Shown here: one piece after another, positions 35,563 to 47,549 of the stretch
Numbering within the stretch: position 1 is the stretch's first letter
Layout of the letters: each line of letters begins with the position of its first letter
From: Coriaria nepalensis
Lineage: Eukaryota; Streptophyta; Magnoliopsida; Cucurbitales; Coriariaceae
DNA: 64,000 nucleotides
Reading direction: 5' to 3'
NCBI GenBank assembly: GCA_027186245.1
Contig: CP114500.1
Location: forward strand, 7,016,001 to 7,080,000
Notes under the pieces: model-generated
The model's input: the letters and a program-made list of their open reading frames with translations, nothing else
Database searches by the model: none
Told to the model about the DNA's origin: nothing
Position numbers and translations under genes: made by a program

Positions 35563-36676
35563 AGACCTCTGAGATGAGCGAGGAGCAAAAGAGAGAGGGA
35601 GATTGATCGAGCAGTATGTCGAGAGAGTTGGATCGTAAGAGACGAAGGAGGCGTCCGGATTGAGGACAGAATTGGAGGAGAAGAAGGTATTAGGGTTACG
35701 AGAGAGAGAAGGGACAAAATAGAGAAGAGGTTGCGGTGGTCAAGGGGATCAAGAAGAGGACAAATATTCTTCTCGTTCACCATTTTTTTGGCGATTCTCT
35801 ACTGAAGTCGCCCGATTCGACTCAGTGACCCGATCCCTCTCTTTCCTAAGTTTCCTTTTTATTTGCCATTTTCCCGTTTTTTCCCCTCCTCTTCTAACTC
35901 CAAACTGTGCTGCAAGTGTGTGCGCAGATTAATTATCCTGCGCACTCATGGTTTCTTTTAGCAAGGACGCGCCTTTTTTTATACACGTGTGTAATTTTTC
36001 GCGCCTACTACCGGTCAATAATTTCGCTTTTACATTTTGACCACGTCCCTTGGTTATGTAGAATTTATAGTTTCGCCTCAACTATTTTCTAGGTTTTGCA
36101 AAATGGAGCCCTAGTGGGGCCTTTTTGTAGATTTTGGGGCCGAAGAGTGCAATAAGTCAACAAATCACTGAATATGATTTAGGTTCCAGTCAACTGTTGA
36201 CAACAAAAAATAGAGAATGACCAAATTATCAAATTTGGAAATCATTTTTGTATACTTTTTTAAGGTTTATCCTTAAAACTAAGAACTAAAATTTGAAAGA
36301 GCGAAGAAAATAAAATTCCTTTATATAAGGCACCCCATTGCAATAATGTACAATAAATATTTACAAAATTTCATTCACCGTGTACAGAGAACATTCAATA
36401 AGAAGAACTCATTCTTGCGAGAATGGATCGGGGCATATATCACCCATGTGAGAAGATATAGAGGGATCTACACATAAGATCCACATCAAAGCCGCTATCC
36501 TCTCTCACGTGAGTATTATACCCTCTCTCATAGCATTCATTTTCCAACTCGAATCACAGCATCTGCAGAGTTTTCTAAAATGTCAATAAACTGCAGTCCA
36601 AGGATTCCTCTGCATAGCCCGTTAAGAGCATTTTAACCCCCATGAAAGCTACAATTTAATTTTCTCGGAGAAGTTT
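35097..36676. other. PAPA-1 leader/promoter and spacer to the kinase gene
   Basis: It holds the PAPA-1 5' leader with a (GA)n tract at 35529-35560, and a triplicated ATAATGCTCATTAA word at about 35264-35325. Near 36425-36545 are words like CCTCTCTCACGTGAG and CCCATGTGAGAAG that resemble the hairpin in the GUN1 intron. No further gene is seen. Confidence 0.5.
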
Positions 36677-39600
36677 TCATCGCCCTTCGTGAAGATCTTC
36701 AGAGAAAACTCCAGTCCTAGAGAAATTCTCTGCGCCAAAATTACTAGGACCGGAATAAGGACCAGATGAGAAAATGGATGATGTTCTATCAGACTCGAAT
36801 GTAGTTGAAGACGGTCTGAGGTTTGGTCTGCTGTTGTTGGAGGGTGGTAAAGTGGGTTCTTGATACTCTGTGACTCTTTGTACCATTTTAAGCGACTGTA
36901 CTACTTCTCCCATTTTGGGCCGTTGATTTACCTCAGGGGAAACACAAGCCGCAGCTATTGTACACACCCGAAGAAAATCTTCCTTTGGGTACTTTCCTCC
37001 TAGCCTTGGATCAGCAAGTTCTTCCAGCCTATCCTTGTCTCGAAGAATCGGCCTTGCCTGTAAACAATGAAAATTACAAGCAATTTGGTTGAGTGTTCGA
37101 GTTTCTGGTTTGGGTCTAAAATAGAGTTTAGATAAAAATCTGTATTCCCTTACAATTTAACTAAAAACCAAACCACTTTTCCCAAACCACAATTTCAAAA
37201 CGCTCAACCAGATTCACACTTTGTATTGTGCTTAAATAAGAATACTAACCCAACTGACGAGGTTTTCCTGCCCAGCTGGTTGTGACATATCGACAGGCCT
37301 CCTTCCAGTCAGCAATTCAAGGAGGACAACTCCATAACTATAAACATCACTTTTAACTAGTAGATGTCCTGTCATTGCATACTCGGGAGCTACATATCTG
37401 ACCAAAAACCAAAATCTTTGCATCTCAATACAGAATCAAACTGATACAATAACTCATAAGAATTAAGAAAGAAGATATGGAGACAAACCCAAATGTCCCC
37501 ATTACACGAGTTGACAGGTGATTTCCTCTGCCTTCAGGAGCCTGTTTAGCGAGGCCAAAATCTGAAACTTTGGCAGTAAAGTTTTTCTCGAGCAATATGT
37601 TTGATGCCTTGAAGTCTCTGTGAATAACACAGGGCTGTGAATCTTCATGTAGATAAGCAAGTCCTCGAGCAGCGTCAAGGGCAATCTTCATTCTGGCTTC
37701 CCAGTCCAAAGGACAGCTTAAACCAAGGGGTCCTGAAGAAAACCAGACCACCATCATAATTTTGTACTATCTACTAAAGAAGGTGTGCGCGTGAAATAAA
37801 TAATCAAACTAGATGCTAATAGCATTTTGATTATAATGAACTCACCATGTAGCCAAGCCTCCAAACTTCCATTGGGGACAAGCTCATAGCAAAGTAGGTT
37901 TTGTGAAGAATCTCGGCAGCTATAGTAACCAACAAGTTTCACAAGATTACGATGATGCAACCTGCTGAGCATTTCAACCTCGACAAGAAATTCTTTATCT
38001 CCTTGTTTCCCTCCATTAGAAAGTCTCTTGATGGCTACTGGTGTACCATCACTCAATACACCTTTGAAAACTCTACCGAAACCACCTTCTCCAAGTACAC
38101 TTGCAGGTTCGAAGTTGTTGGTTGCTTCTTTGAGTTCTTCATAAGATAGAAACCTTGTGCTGGTTGGGTGGCGAAGAGATCCTACTACCGGAACCGCATT
38201 CGCACCTATCACTTTTTCTGGGAAAATGAAAGGAAAGATGAGCAAGCTGATTAAATGACGAATCGATAATTGTGTTAAACTTTCCAAAATATATTATTTT
38301 TCCACCTTATATATCTAGATTAAGGGTTCCATTAAACAGGGAAAATTGAGACTAGGAAATAGGGATTGTACAGGAGTCCCTATGCACTGGAATTTTATCA
38401 GAGCTCCCAAAGTGGTTTTCAACAAATTATTCAATCGCAAACATGGATGCATTGGGAACAGTGCTACTAACATTGTAACAGAAAAAAAAAAAAAAACACA
38501 CATCACTAGGTATGAATCTTAGTTTGTGTTACTTACCAGTTATTACTGGAGATGCCTTATTTTTCCTTTGACAGTATGCGCAGAAACAAAATATTAGCAA
38601 GAACAGTATGGCAACAAGTAAGAGGCCAACTCCTATACCAATAAAAAGGATCACATTTGTGTGTTTCTTATTATCTGAAGCACTAGGAGATGTGGAAGCT
38701 GGGGACTTGTGCCTTGGGACGGGCACAGGTGATGCAGCACTGAGAGGAGCTGTACAGAAAATGAAATGACCATATCAATCTGCTGACAAGTGACAACAAT
38801 ACTAAAATACCAACTTCCAATACATAAAAGTATGCATAAAATAAGATTATGCATGCATCTTATCAAGAGTTTTGCGTGACACCATCATACAGTTGAGAGT
38901 AAAGTCATTCGCAATGGGCCAAGTACTTGTTCATTTGGGTTGAGAATTGAAAATGAGACTCTTACAAGAAAATGCCATAACATAGTTCATTTAACAAACA
39001 GCTGCTCTTCAAGATTTGATACACAAGTTAAAGAATCTAAGACAGTTTGATCTATATAATAACCATGCCATGCAAAGCCATATCAAATACGCAGAATCCT
39101 AGAGCAGTTTAGGCGTGTGAGTTACCTTGAGAAGGAGGTGGCGGCTTAAACCAGGTTAAGTTGAGAAGTTTATAATCACCCACTAGTGTAGGGTTTAGAC
39201 GAACCCTATGCATGGCAAGTGAAGTGTTTATCGCTGATGCCTCAATGGCAGAGAAACTGAACCCCATAAGTGGAGTAACATCCATTGAGATATTTAACTT
39301 CGACAAGCTGATTACATAAAAGTTTATCAGCTCAATCTGAGAATCTTGCAAACCAAGCTGGGAAGCTAATTCTTGCATAAACAGATTCCAATTTGGATTT
39401 TCTGAAACATTTAAAAGGAGAAGATCAAGCTTTATAGGGTATGCACAATCACATCCCTGACTCCCCCGTTTCAGTACCATGTCATGAGTGCAACAATCTG
39501 GCAGATTAAGGATAAAAGCCAGTATCAGTACCAAAACAAGGTCTTGTTTCTAGTTAGCATTTTGAAGTAGAAAAACTAGGTGTCCCATGTGGAGATCAAC

Positions 39601-40728
39601 GTGAAGTTAAGGAAAAGTTCGAACTATTAAACATCAAGAGAATCAGATATTGAAAAATAACATTGAATCCATTTAGAATTCACATTTCAAACAAATAACG
39701 CAGGTTATATTGCAAACCACTTACCGGATGAGTAGGGAGATAACGGTGGCTGAGATGAACTAGAAGGTACAGAACCAGCACTAGACTGTATTGGGGCAAT
39801 CTTCTCAGAGCCTAAAACTGGTGGTGTTAATACATTCCTCTTCACATATAGTTTTGAAAAATGTGAGCTAGCAGAGGGATGACCAGAAGTTAGCAGAGGG
39901 TCATAATAGGGAAGATTAGATATTGGTGCACCACGTGGTGAAAAATGTTTCCTCCAGTGCCATTGATGTACTGGAAAGTTTGCAGGAAGAGGTAGATGAG
40001 GAATGGCAGTTGCATCCAATTGAGCTCCACTAGGAGATATAGGTAGATCAGCACTAGTGATTGATAGCACAAAGCAGAATAAAACCAATTTCTTCAGGAA
40101 AAAGCAATGGCCATTTTTCAGCGTACCTGTATTAGATAATGTATATGATCGATATAAAAATTCAATCTTTCAAGGAATGAAGTTGTGAGAAATATATATG
40201 CAGATCAAATTTCTAAGCAAAGAAACCTCAGAAGCTCTTGCCTTAAAAAAATCTCTAGATTATTCCAATTGAGATCATACACTTGCATGTTAATGCTTGC
40301 TTAACTCATCCACTCCAAAAGCGATAAACCTAGTCAATTAATTACAATATCTATATCTAACAGATCGATATATTAACTTTAAGGAGTTCTTAATTAGCAA
40401 GCATACGAAGAATTCCAGTCTAGCAACTATTGCGTTGCAAAGTCCTAATTAGCGAAATAAGAGGCCAAAAAAGAAGCTGGATTCCGAACCGCCAAATTCT
40501 AGAAAAACCTTAGCCCTAATGTTTCTCTCTTATATTTTCTAAATGTTTTCATGGAGGCGAACGGAAGCATCATCTCATTGAAAATATTCATTTCCTTTCT
40601 CTGGTGTCTCCTGCATTTTTGTCGGCAAACCATACAGGAGTCGTCAATAACGAGATTTTGTTTCTTTTTATATGAACAAAAGAAATATAGGAATTACCGG
40701 CGTTGATGAAAACTTCTGGCACGGACAT
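36677..40728 (-). CDS. Receptor-like serine/threonine kinase, ALE2-like
   Basis: Eight exons: 40728-40698, 40126-39725, 39497-39126, 38749-38537, 38217-37846, 37732-37489, 37397-37250, 37057-36677; 720 residues. The tiny first exon supplies the start [11 protein letters not shown], and an in-frame TAA just upstream fixes the start. A hydrophobic stretch ([13 protein letters not shown]) follows, then a Ser/Pro-rich ectodomain with a Cys-containing [16 protein letters not shown] segment. One membrane span comes next ([20 protein letters not shown]). The kinase has [37 protein letters not shown] and [20 protein letters not shown], so it is an RD kinase with all catalytic residues. The tail is Ser-rich. 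ALE2-type kinases act at the plasma membrane in epidermal and cuticle differentiation; the ligand and role of this copy are not shown. Its last intron carries a MITE. Confidence 0.92.
37084..37212. mobile_element. Small inverted-repeat element (MITE-like) in the last intron of the receptor kinase
   Basis: The left end TTTGGTTGAGTGTTC...TGGTTTGGG is answered at the right end by its imperfect reverse complement (CCCAAACCA...AAAACGCTCAACCAGA). The ~40-bp arms flank a short AT-rich core. No certain target-site duplication was found. Confidence 0.5.
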
Positions 40729-41972
40729 CACGAACGGCACCGATTACCGCCGACACTTACAGATCTGCGAGATGTGGATCAGAAAACGGCGAGATGACGC
40801 AGAGAAAGATAAACAAGCATATGACCTTGATCGAGAAGGAAGAAGACGACAGTTAGCTAGCTAGGAGCTGAAATCTTCTGTGCCAGGAAATGAGGAAGGA
40901 TTTGACGGCGGAGTAATCAGCGCGAAAATCCGAATTACTTCGAACAGCGAACTCGCCATTACTGATCAGCAAGATTCAGAAGCTCGTACGAGCAAGGAAA
41001 TAAAAGAACGATAGACAGTCTTCCTCGAGATTCGTGCCCCTGTTCGTGGAGACTGGTGAGGTCGTTGGTTCGTTCCTCCGCTTCCAGAGCGTTTTTGGCT
41101 GCTAGTTCTTTCTTTCTCTTTCGTTTTTCTTTTCCTCTTTTTCTTTTTTCCTCTTTTTTGCCTTTTTGGGTGGTAGTGTGACAATATTTAGGCAAAAATT
41201 AAATAAATTAGAATGATACAGTAATTATCCCTATAAATTATTTAAACTGAGTTATTAAATAGTAAGTATAGACTTATATTTTATTTATGTTTTGTTTTTC
41301 TATTTTTTTTCTTAATAATAAACTTCTTTTTTTAAAGGAAAAAAAAAGTCAAAATCAGCCCACAAAATTGAGATTGACCGAAAACCGTTGATGCCGACTT
41401 TTGAAATGCAAAGAATAGACCAAAAGAGAGAAAGTGTCAAAACGGTCGGTCGAAGAAACGTAAAAAAAGGTTGAATATTCTAAAATACATAAGCATTTGT
41501 TCCGAGGCGTTTTTTTAAGCAATGGTCGTTATCATTGTATCCCCTCAAGTGTGTCCATACCTTCGTCCAAGCACGAAAGCCATTACTCCAATGTACAAGC
41601 TATTTGAACTTATTAGCATACCTTTAAATTTATATATATATATATATATACAAAATAATATCACCACGTTTCTTCGTCTTCCACTTGTTATTAGGGAAGA
41701 ACATTATCCATTCTGATTTTGTGATTAAAAATAATTCATTTTAACTTGTTGGGTTGGGTAGAGTTTCTGGTAAGCTATTGTTAGTTGGTAACCAGCTAAC
41801 TGCTAGCACTAGAAAGATATTATATTATTAGAAAATTGATATTTGGTCTTCGATCAAAATTTGGTAGGCTTTTTGATCAACATTATGATTTCTGCATGGT
41901 TGGGTTGAGGGGGTATATTAATTAAGCTACTTAAAGGGCCCGGGGCATGGAAAATGTGGGATTCCTATAAAT
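40729..41972. other. Kinase 5' leader/promoter and spacer to the D27-like gene
   Basis: The left part is the kinase leader and promoter, followed by A/T-rich and pyrimidine-rich sequence. An (AT)n microsatellite is at 41632-41650. No gene is seen. Confidence 0.55.
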
Positions 41973-43621
41973 TTATGCTTTTGGACATGGCAATACATCT
42001 GTGTTTCTGGTCACTTCTCTTCTCCGGATGGCATTAGGACATATCTCCAGACAAGGCTCATTGAGGGTGCTATCGTTTTCTGGTAGAGGTGGACGGACCC
42101 CAAATTTAAACTGTCATTAATCAGAGTACAAGAATGAGTTAGCGAATCAGTTTTCAAATAATAATGGCCTAAACCACTATACCCTTCACTAAGAGATAAG
42201 GGGACTATGGATTTTTACCTGACAGCTATAGTCCTGGAAGTTAGGCTCCATTAGTAGGGGAACTCCCATATGATCCTTGAAGAAAGTCTACACAACAAAA
42301 GTCCAAGTTTCAGGAATTAGTGTTTTAATCATTCGTGTGATGAATTACCTAACATGGATAAGTATACAAAGCATCTCTTCATCAAAGACTTTTTCACAGA
42401 CCTGTGTTGGAAGCTTACAGGTATTGATGCAGATCCCTATACACTTACTTTCCTCCAAGTACTTGCATTTTTCAACAAATACCTACAGCAATTACCAACA
42501 AACAATTTGGAAGACCATATTCAACTGTATACCGATCTCAACGAATCTAAAACTCTGCAGCTTAATTTGATCACAAGCTTATATACCCCACTCTGACACG
42601 AAGATCCATCGGCTAGATCAATCGAGTTCACCGTGCATGTGCCCATTAGCCACTGGCAAGTTATAGCAGTCACCCTTGCTTCCAAGCAAATACAGAAAGA
42701 AGAAACGTACATGAAAAGGAACTCATCCAATTGATATAGAAGACAGTTTGTTCCGGAATTGCCTTCTTCTTATGGCACTTTTGATAACAAATCAAGCATT
42801 GAATAAGATGTAGTCCCAATTAACATAACTTGTTGTCTAAGGGCTATTCAGCTGAGAATCAAGAAACTCACCAACCATAACAGCAGCAACTTTCCCTCCA
42901 TTTATAGGCGCTATGAGCAATTGATAAAGCTCTAAAAGAAATGGAGGAAATAAAGACCTCAAAATTCTTACCTGCCATACCAGAAATTCAGAAAAGGAAG
43001 GAAAGAAAAAACATGAACAAGAGGCATTTTTCTCTAATGAACTAAAATCACATTATGCTACTTCCTACAAGGAATTACCGATGCTTCCATGGTGTCCGAG
43101 TTCGATTTTCCTTTCATCACGAGCCGGTTCGCCACTTCAATCAGTCCATCATATCCACGTTTATCAGAATCCCATCCCACCTCCTGTTTTAGATAATCAT
43201 AAGTTTAAATCATCCATTTTCTATGCTTTTTTTTTTCACCAACCAAACAGAAATTCAAGAATATAAATGTAATGGGGAAACCTGATTCCTGAACGATAGA
43301 AAATCCTTCAACTACTGAATTACCTTAACCATTTTGCTCCGGAACAAGCCGAGGAACAAATCGTCGAACACTCCTGGCTTGTACACCCTCTTCGAATCCA
43401 TTCTTTCATCTCTTACCTAAAATAAATCCGTTATCGAAATTCAAATCACCGTATCCACCTTACAGAGCTGAAAATCCAAAGCATATCACCTTTTCCGATC
43501 GACGAGAGCAGAAGCAGGAGAAGTTCAAGCTATGGCTTCGTATGCAAGGTTTCAAAGGAGTAAACGAGTAAGGCGAAAGTGAAGAAATCGTTAGGGGACG
43601 AAGAAGAGACAGAGCCTCCAT
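41973..43621 (-). CDS. D27L2: Beta-carotene isomerase D27-like protein, plastid-targeted
   Basis: Eight small exons: 43621-43490, 43416-43324, 43183-43079, 42971-42872, 42678-42587, 42482-42402, 42287-42219, 42110-41973; 269 residues, the normal D27 size. All phases join. The first 45-50 residues are Ser/Arg-rich without acidic residues after Glu2, as in a chloroplast transit peptide. The D27 core follows: VYKPGVFDDLFLGLFRSKMV, GYDGLIEVANRL, RILRSLFPPFLLELYQLLIA, TCQWLMGTCTVNS, CKYLEESKCIGICINTCKLP, DHMGVPLLMEPNFQDYSCQF and EPCLEICPNA, with the Cys-rich iron-binding C-terminus. D27 converts all-trans to 9-cis-beta-carotene at the entry to strigolactone synthesis; D27-like paralogues have related isomerase or undefined roles. 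The D27-LIKE2 name rests on its neighbours (ALE2-type kinase and PPR gene, as I recall for At4g01995) and is less certain. It is divergent from the PPR pseudogene, 157 bp away. Confidence 0.9.
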
Positions 43622-43778
43622 TTTTATTATCCTATGGAAAGTAGTTACTAGTAGTTAACAAAGTTTATAACGGAACAATAAAACGGTGCGTTTTAAGAGG
43701 ATCCCATCTCTCCTCCTTATTAAAGCACTCAAGAGTGAGGAGTACACCCTTATAACCAAAAACCTCTCTGATACGAAA

Positions 43779-45516
43779 ATGAATCTTAGCCGCTTGATTC
43801 GCGGAGGAGGAGCATGGCTCGTGAGGCGGCTCTGCACTACGATGGCGGAGATGGAGGTGGAGCTGGGCCCGGTGGGCCCGGTGATGGCGAAAGATGAGGG
43901 ATTGCCGCTTTACAGTAGGTTATCAGCTTTAGGAGATACCGGAGGGAGCGTGGTGAAAACGTTAAATCAGTACATCATGGAGGGAAAAATCGTCCGGAAG
44001 CCTGCTCTCCAGAGTTGTATCGGGAGCTCAGACGGTATCATAAACATCATCATGCCCTCGAGGTCCGTTGCTCTGTCTCCATATCACCTCCTTTTATATA
44101 TTATTGTTTCATTATTCTCTGAATCTCTGATTCATGGTAAGTCTCTTTTTCTGCTTGTTAGGTCATAGATCAATAAAAATTGAAGTTTTCAATTTTTGAA
44201 CCATATCAGCTTTTCCACTACTAAAATTGCGGATAATGAAATGGATGGAGATGAAGCAAATGAACTACTCCTATAGAGACTACGCCATGCGTCTAGTCCT
44301 CACTGCAAAAACCCAATGAATAACCAATGCGGGAACCTATTTCAACTCCCTCTCGCCCTCCGCCAAAAACCAATTAACTTATGGAGCTCTTCTCCACTGC
44401 TATTGCAAAGAAACAATGACTGAAAAAGCATTAGCTCTCTTCAAAGAGGTGGGCGAATCAAACCTCGCTTCTACTCTTGGCTTACACCGACCTCATGACT
44501 ATGTACATGAAAATAAACCAACCTGAAAAAGTGCTCGAGCTAGTAGATGAAATGAAGCAAAAGGGTATCTCATTGGGCACCTTCACTTACAATATCTGGA
44601 TGAATAGCTCGGCTTTGCTAAAAGGCGTAGATGAAGTAGAAAGCATAATGGAGGAGATGAAAAGGGTTGATGAAAAGAAATGTAGTTGGACAACATATGG
44701 TAACCTTGCTGGGTTATATATCAAAGCGGAGGAGATTGAGAATGCTGAGGTAGTACTTAAGCAGTTAGAGGAGGAAATAAGATCCCGTAGAACGAATAGG
44801 ACGGCCTACCATTTCCTCATCAGCCTATATGCCGGTACACCCAATCTAGACAAGGTCAAAAGACTATGGGGTTAGCTCAACAAGGATTTTCCAGGAACTA
44901 ACAATATTAGTTGTCTTGCTTCAAGCTCTTAGTAAAATAAACGATGTAGAGGGTGTGAAACAGTTATAAAGAATGGGAGGCTAATTGCACGACTTTTGAT
45001 ATTCGATTGGCAAAGATTGCTATAGGTGCTTATTTAAATCAAGACATGTATGAAGATGCTGTATCTGTGTTTGAGGATGCTGTCGAGAGGAAAAAAGGAA
45101 CCGTTTTTTAATGGTAGGGAGCTGTTTATGGTGTATTTTTTAGGACTGGGAAGGTCGGTTTGGCGCTTGAGTATCTCGAAAAGGCTGCGTCAGAAGTTAA
45201 GGGTAAAAAGTGGAGTCCATCTCCTCCAACGGCTAGTGCTTTTCTCAAGTATTGTGAGGAAGAGAGAGATGTGGATATGGCTGAGAAGGTTTGCGAGATT
45301 CTGAAGAGGATTAGTGGTCTTAATTCAAAGAGTATTAGTGGTCTGAATTCTAATATTTACCATTTGCTGCTCAAGGTTTATATAGCAGCCGGAAAAGCTT
45401 ATCGGGACATGCGTCAGAGGTTGAAGGAAGAGAATATTCAGAAATTGAACAACTTGAGAAGTTGCTTTGAAGGATTTGTCCGCATGTATGACAGTTTTCT
45501 GTTCAAATTTTTTTGA
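43779..45516 (+). pseudogene. Mitochondrial-type PPR protein gene, decayed
   Basis: It begins like an organelle-targeted PPR protein (MNLSRLIRGGGAWLVRRLCT, YSRLSALGDTGGSVVKTLNQ) and carries clear PPR repeats, e.g. AYTDLMTMYMKINQPEKVLE, TYNIWMNSSALLKGVDEVES, TYGNLAGLYIKAEEIENAEV and ALEYLEKAASEVKGKKWSP. It also has multiple lesions. One base seems lost near 44022 before ELRRYHKHHHALE. TGA occurs at 44317-44319, an extra base near 44480 and TAG at 44873-44875. Further frameshifts and stops lie between 44900 and 45160. The acceptor of the single intron (donor after 44058) also looks damaged. PPR proteins bind organelle RNA. It is the likely counterpart of Arabidopsis At4g01990 (from memory). Confidence 0.85.
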
Positions 45517-45853
45517 TTTGAACCCTGTTTCATCCAATAGGGAGAACGTTCATGATCTTAAAAGTAATTTGTAATTGGTAAAATCTCTAAAATTTCAAAC
45601 CAAGATAACTTTCATAATCTTACTATAGTGTATGAACAACAAATCACGTATACAATGCAAGTAAAATTACAGTGGCACGATTACATTATACTGAAAAATG
45701 TTGGAAAGAAGCTCTTTTCAAGGATGTAATCCATGTCTTGAAGTCTGCCCCGAGACGCTGTGACAATGCAGATAAGTTCAGTTGAGAAGACAACATGGTT
45801 GTATAAAAGTGACGCATGGTACATCTAACATTTTACTTCTCCTTTGCCGGCTT
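45517..45853. other. Spacer between converging PPR pseudogene and cyclophilin gene
   Basis: Contains the 3' flanks of both; nothing else seen. Confidence 0.5.
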
Positions 45854-47549
45854 TCAGATTTTCTGTCTCAGAGCTGCGGTATTAATCTGTATTGAAGACT
45901 TGGGTCGATAATATTCATCTGTATCCACCTCTTCAATTTCCTGAGCAACGTATTAGGATGAAGATGGATCAACACAACATAGTAACTGGAGAGGGGGCAA
46001 GAGAACATAAAGTAAAATAGTAAACAGAATTATTATTAAATTGTACAAACCAACTCTGTACCTGCACTACATGCTCTCCCTTAACAACATGGCCAAAGAC
46101 GATAAGCTTCTCATTTAGATCAGGAATTGGTGCAGTTGTAATTAGAAGCTCAAATCCTTTATTATCACCTTGTTTGCTCCTCGGAGTGCCAACCATAAAT
46201 GCTTCATGTCTTAGACTGGTTAAATAATACAAAACGACCTATCAGTCTGAATGAATGACACAGATGAAGCAAATCATAACATTACGAGTGATAAAATAAA
46301 TTAATAAATTAAATTATTTGGGAAGTAACGACCTTTCATCCGGTTTAGCATGATGCTTTCCTCCCAAAATCCAATCTTCAGATACTCCAAGTTCTTGACT
46401 ATCCCCTGCTTGAATTAAATAGTTCTTTATCACATGATGAAATCGCATCCCATTGAAGTGCCCTTTTTGACTGAAATACAAATTATTTGAATATTTGAGA
46501 GAATGATCATAGAACAGGTCTGTCATGCCCCCAAGTACACAGATGTCATGCGGCAAGAAAGACCAAAAGACGCTAATGAATATTAACTTTGAGAAAATAT
46601 TGATAATATGATTCTAATCCTATACTTACCATAATTCAGTAAATTCATCAACAACTTCAGGGGAACTTTCCTTGTAAAGTTCAAAAGTTATTTCGCCTTT
46701 TGAGGTAGTTAAAACCTTGACAAGTACAAAAAGGGTTAAAAAAGCCACTCATCTTCGCATTTAAAAACTGCATGCAATAAGGTAGACAAGAGTTTGACAA
46801 TGCAATCGCTCCTGGTCAAGCCCAACACCTAAATCCCTTAAATCTTCAAGGGAAGAACACAGGAAAGTGACGGAAAAACTTACCACATATCCAGGGAGGT
46901 CAGATTTCATTGCATCCCCCGAAACAGCTTCAGTCTGTAAAACATATAGGAACTTATTGAACGAAATTCCAGGCTCTCAAGAAGCATTGGAACCTTAATA
47001 TACAGACACAAACTCACACAAACACATGCTTCGAGTACACCCTTTCATGATTATAAATGCATCACTAGAAATGTGCAGAGGTTTCACTAAGTCCGTCACA
47101 ATATGTACGGAAGTGTCCATGAGACTCACCTCTGAACCTGAAAAGTCAGTCTCTCCTTGAAATCTTGACCTAAACACAGGTTGGAAAATAATTATATTTG
47201 TCAGTATTGATACTTGTGAGGCAGTTCCAAGTTTCAAATTCTAAATGAGTAATGAAACATATCATATAAAACTGCCAGATCATGTTTATTCCAAATATAG
47301 CGGAGCCTCTTCAACAAATAGATACAACTTGAAATTTTACAAGGTAGCTCAAATGAACAACAGAACGAACTAGTAGAAGAGAAAAATTTACACAAACCTT
47401 TGAGACCAATGTCTGTACGAAGAAAAGAGGAAAAATACAACCAACATTAAAATTAAGCCACATAATACAATAGTGGTGGCACTAATCCGTGCTGGTCCCT
47501 TCTTTTTCTTGCTCTGTTGTAGCAGAGTTTGTGGCTTAATCCTCGCCAT
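45854..47549 (-). CDS. Membrane-anchored cyclophilin-like protein (CYP21-3/CYP21-4 type)
   Basis: Seven exons: 47549-47398, 47169-47130, 46934-46884, 46715-46630, 46470-46333, 46215-46062, 45940-45854; 235 residues. A Lys-rich cytosolic start ([11 protein letters not shown]) is followed by one membrane segment ([18 protein letters not shown]), a short stem, then a cyclophilin fold: [57 protein letters not shown] and [11 protein letters not shown]. The canonical FHR catalytic Arg is His here (FHH), so prolyl isomerase activity is doubtful. The type-II anchor fits the Golgi/secretory location known for this subgroup. The gene is divergent from the NOMO homologue, with about 1 kb between start codons. 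Confidence 0.9.

Noticed and set aside
40959..41195. Lys/Arg-rich open frame upstream of the receptor kinase
   Set aside because: Low-complexity translation of a pyrimidine-rich leader region; no conserved motif.
42277..42596. + strand open frames suggesting an 80-97-residue gene
   Set aside because: They are antisense shadows of D27-like exons on the - strand, which have canonical splice sites and strong family identity.
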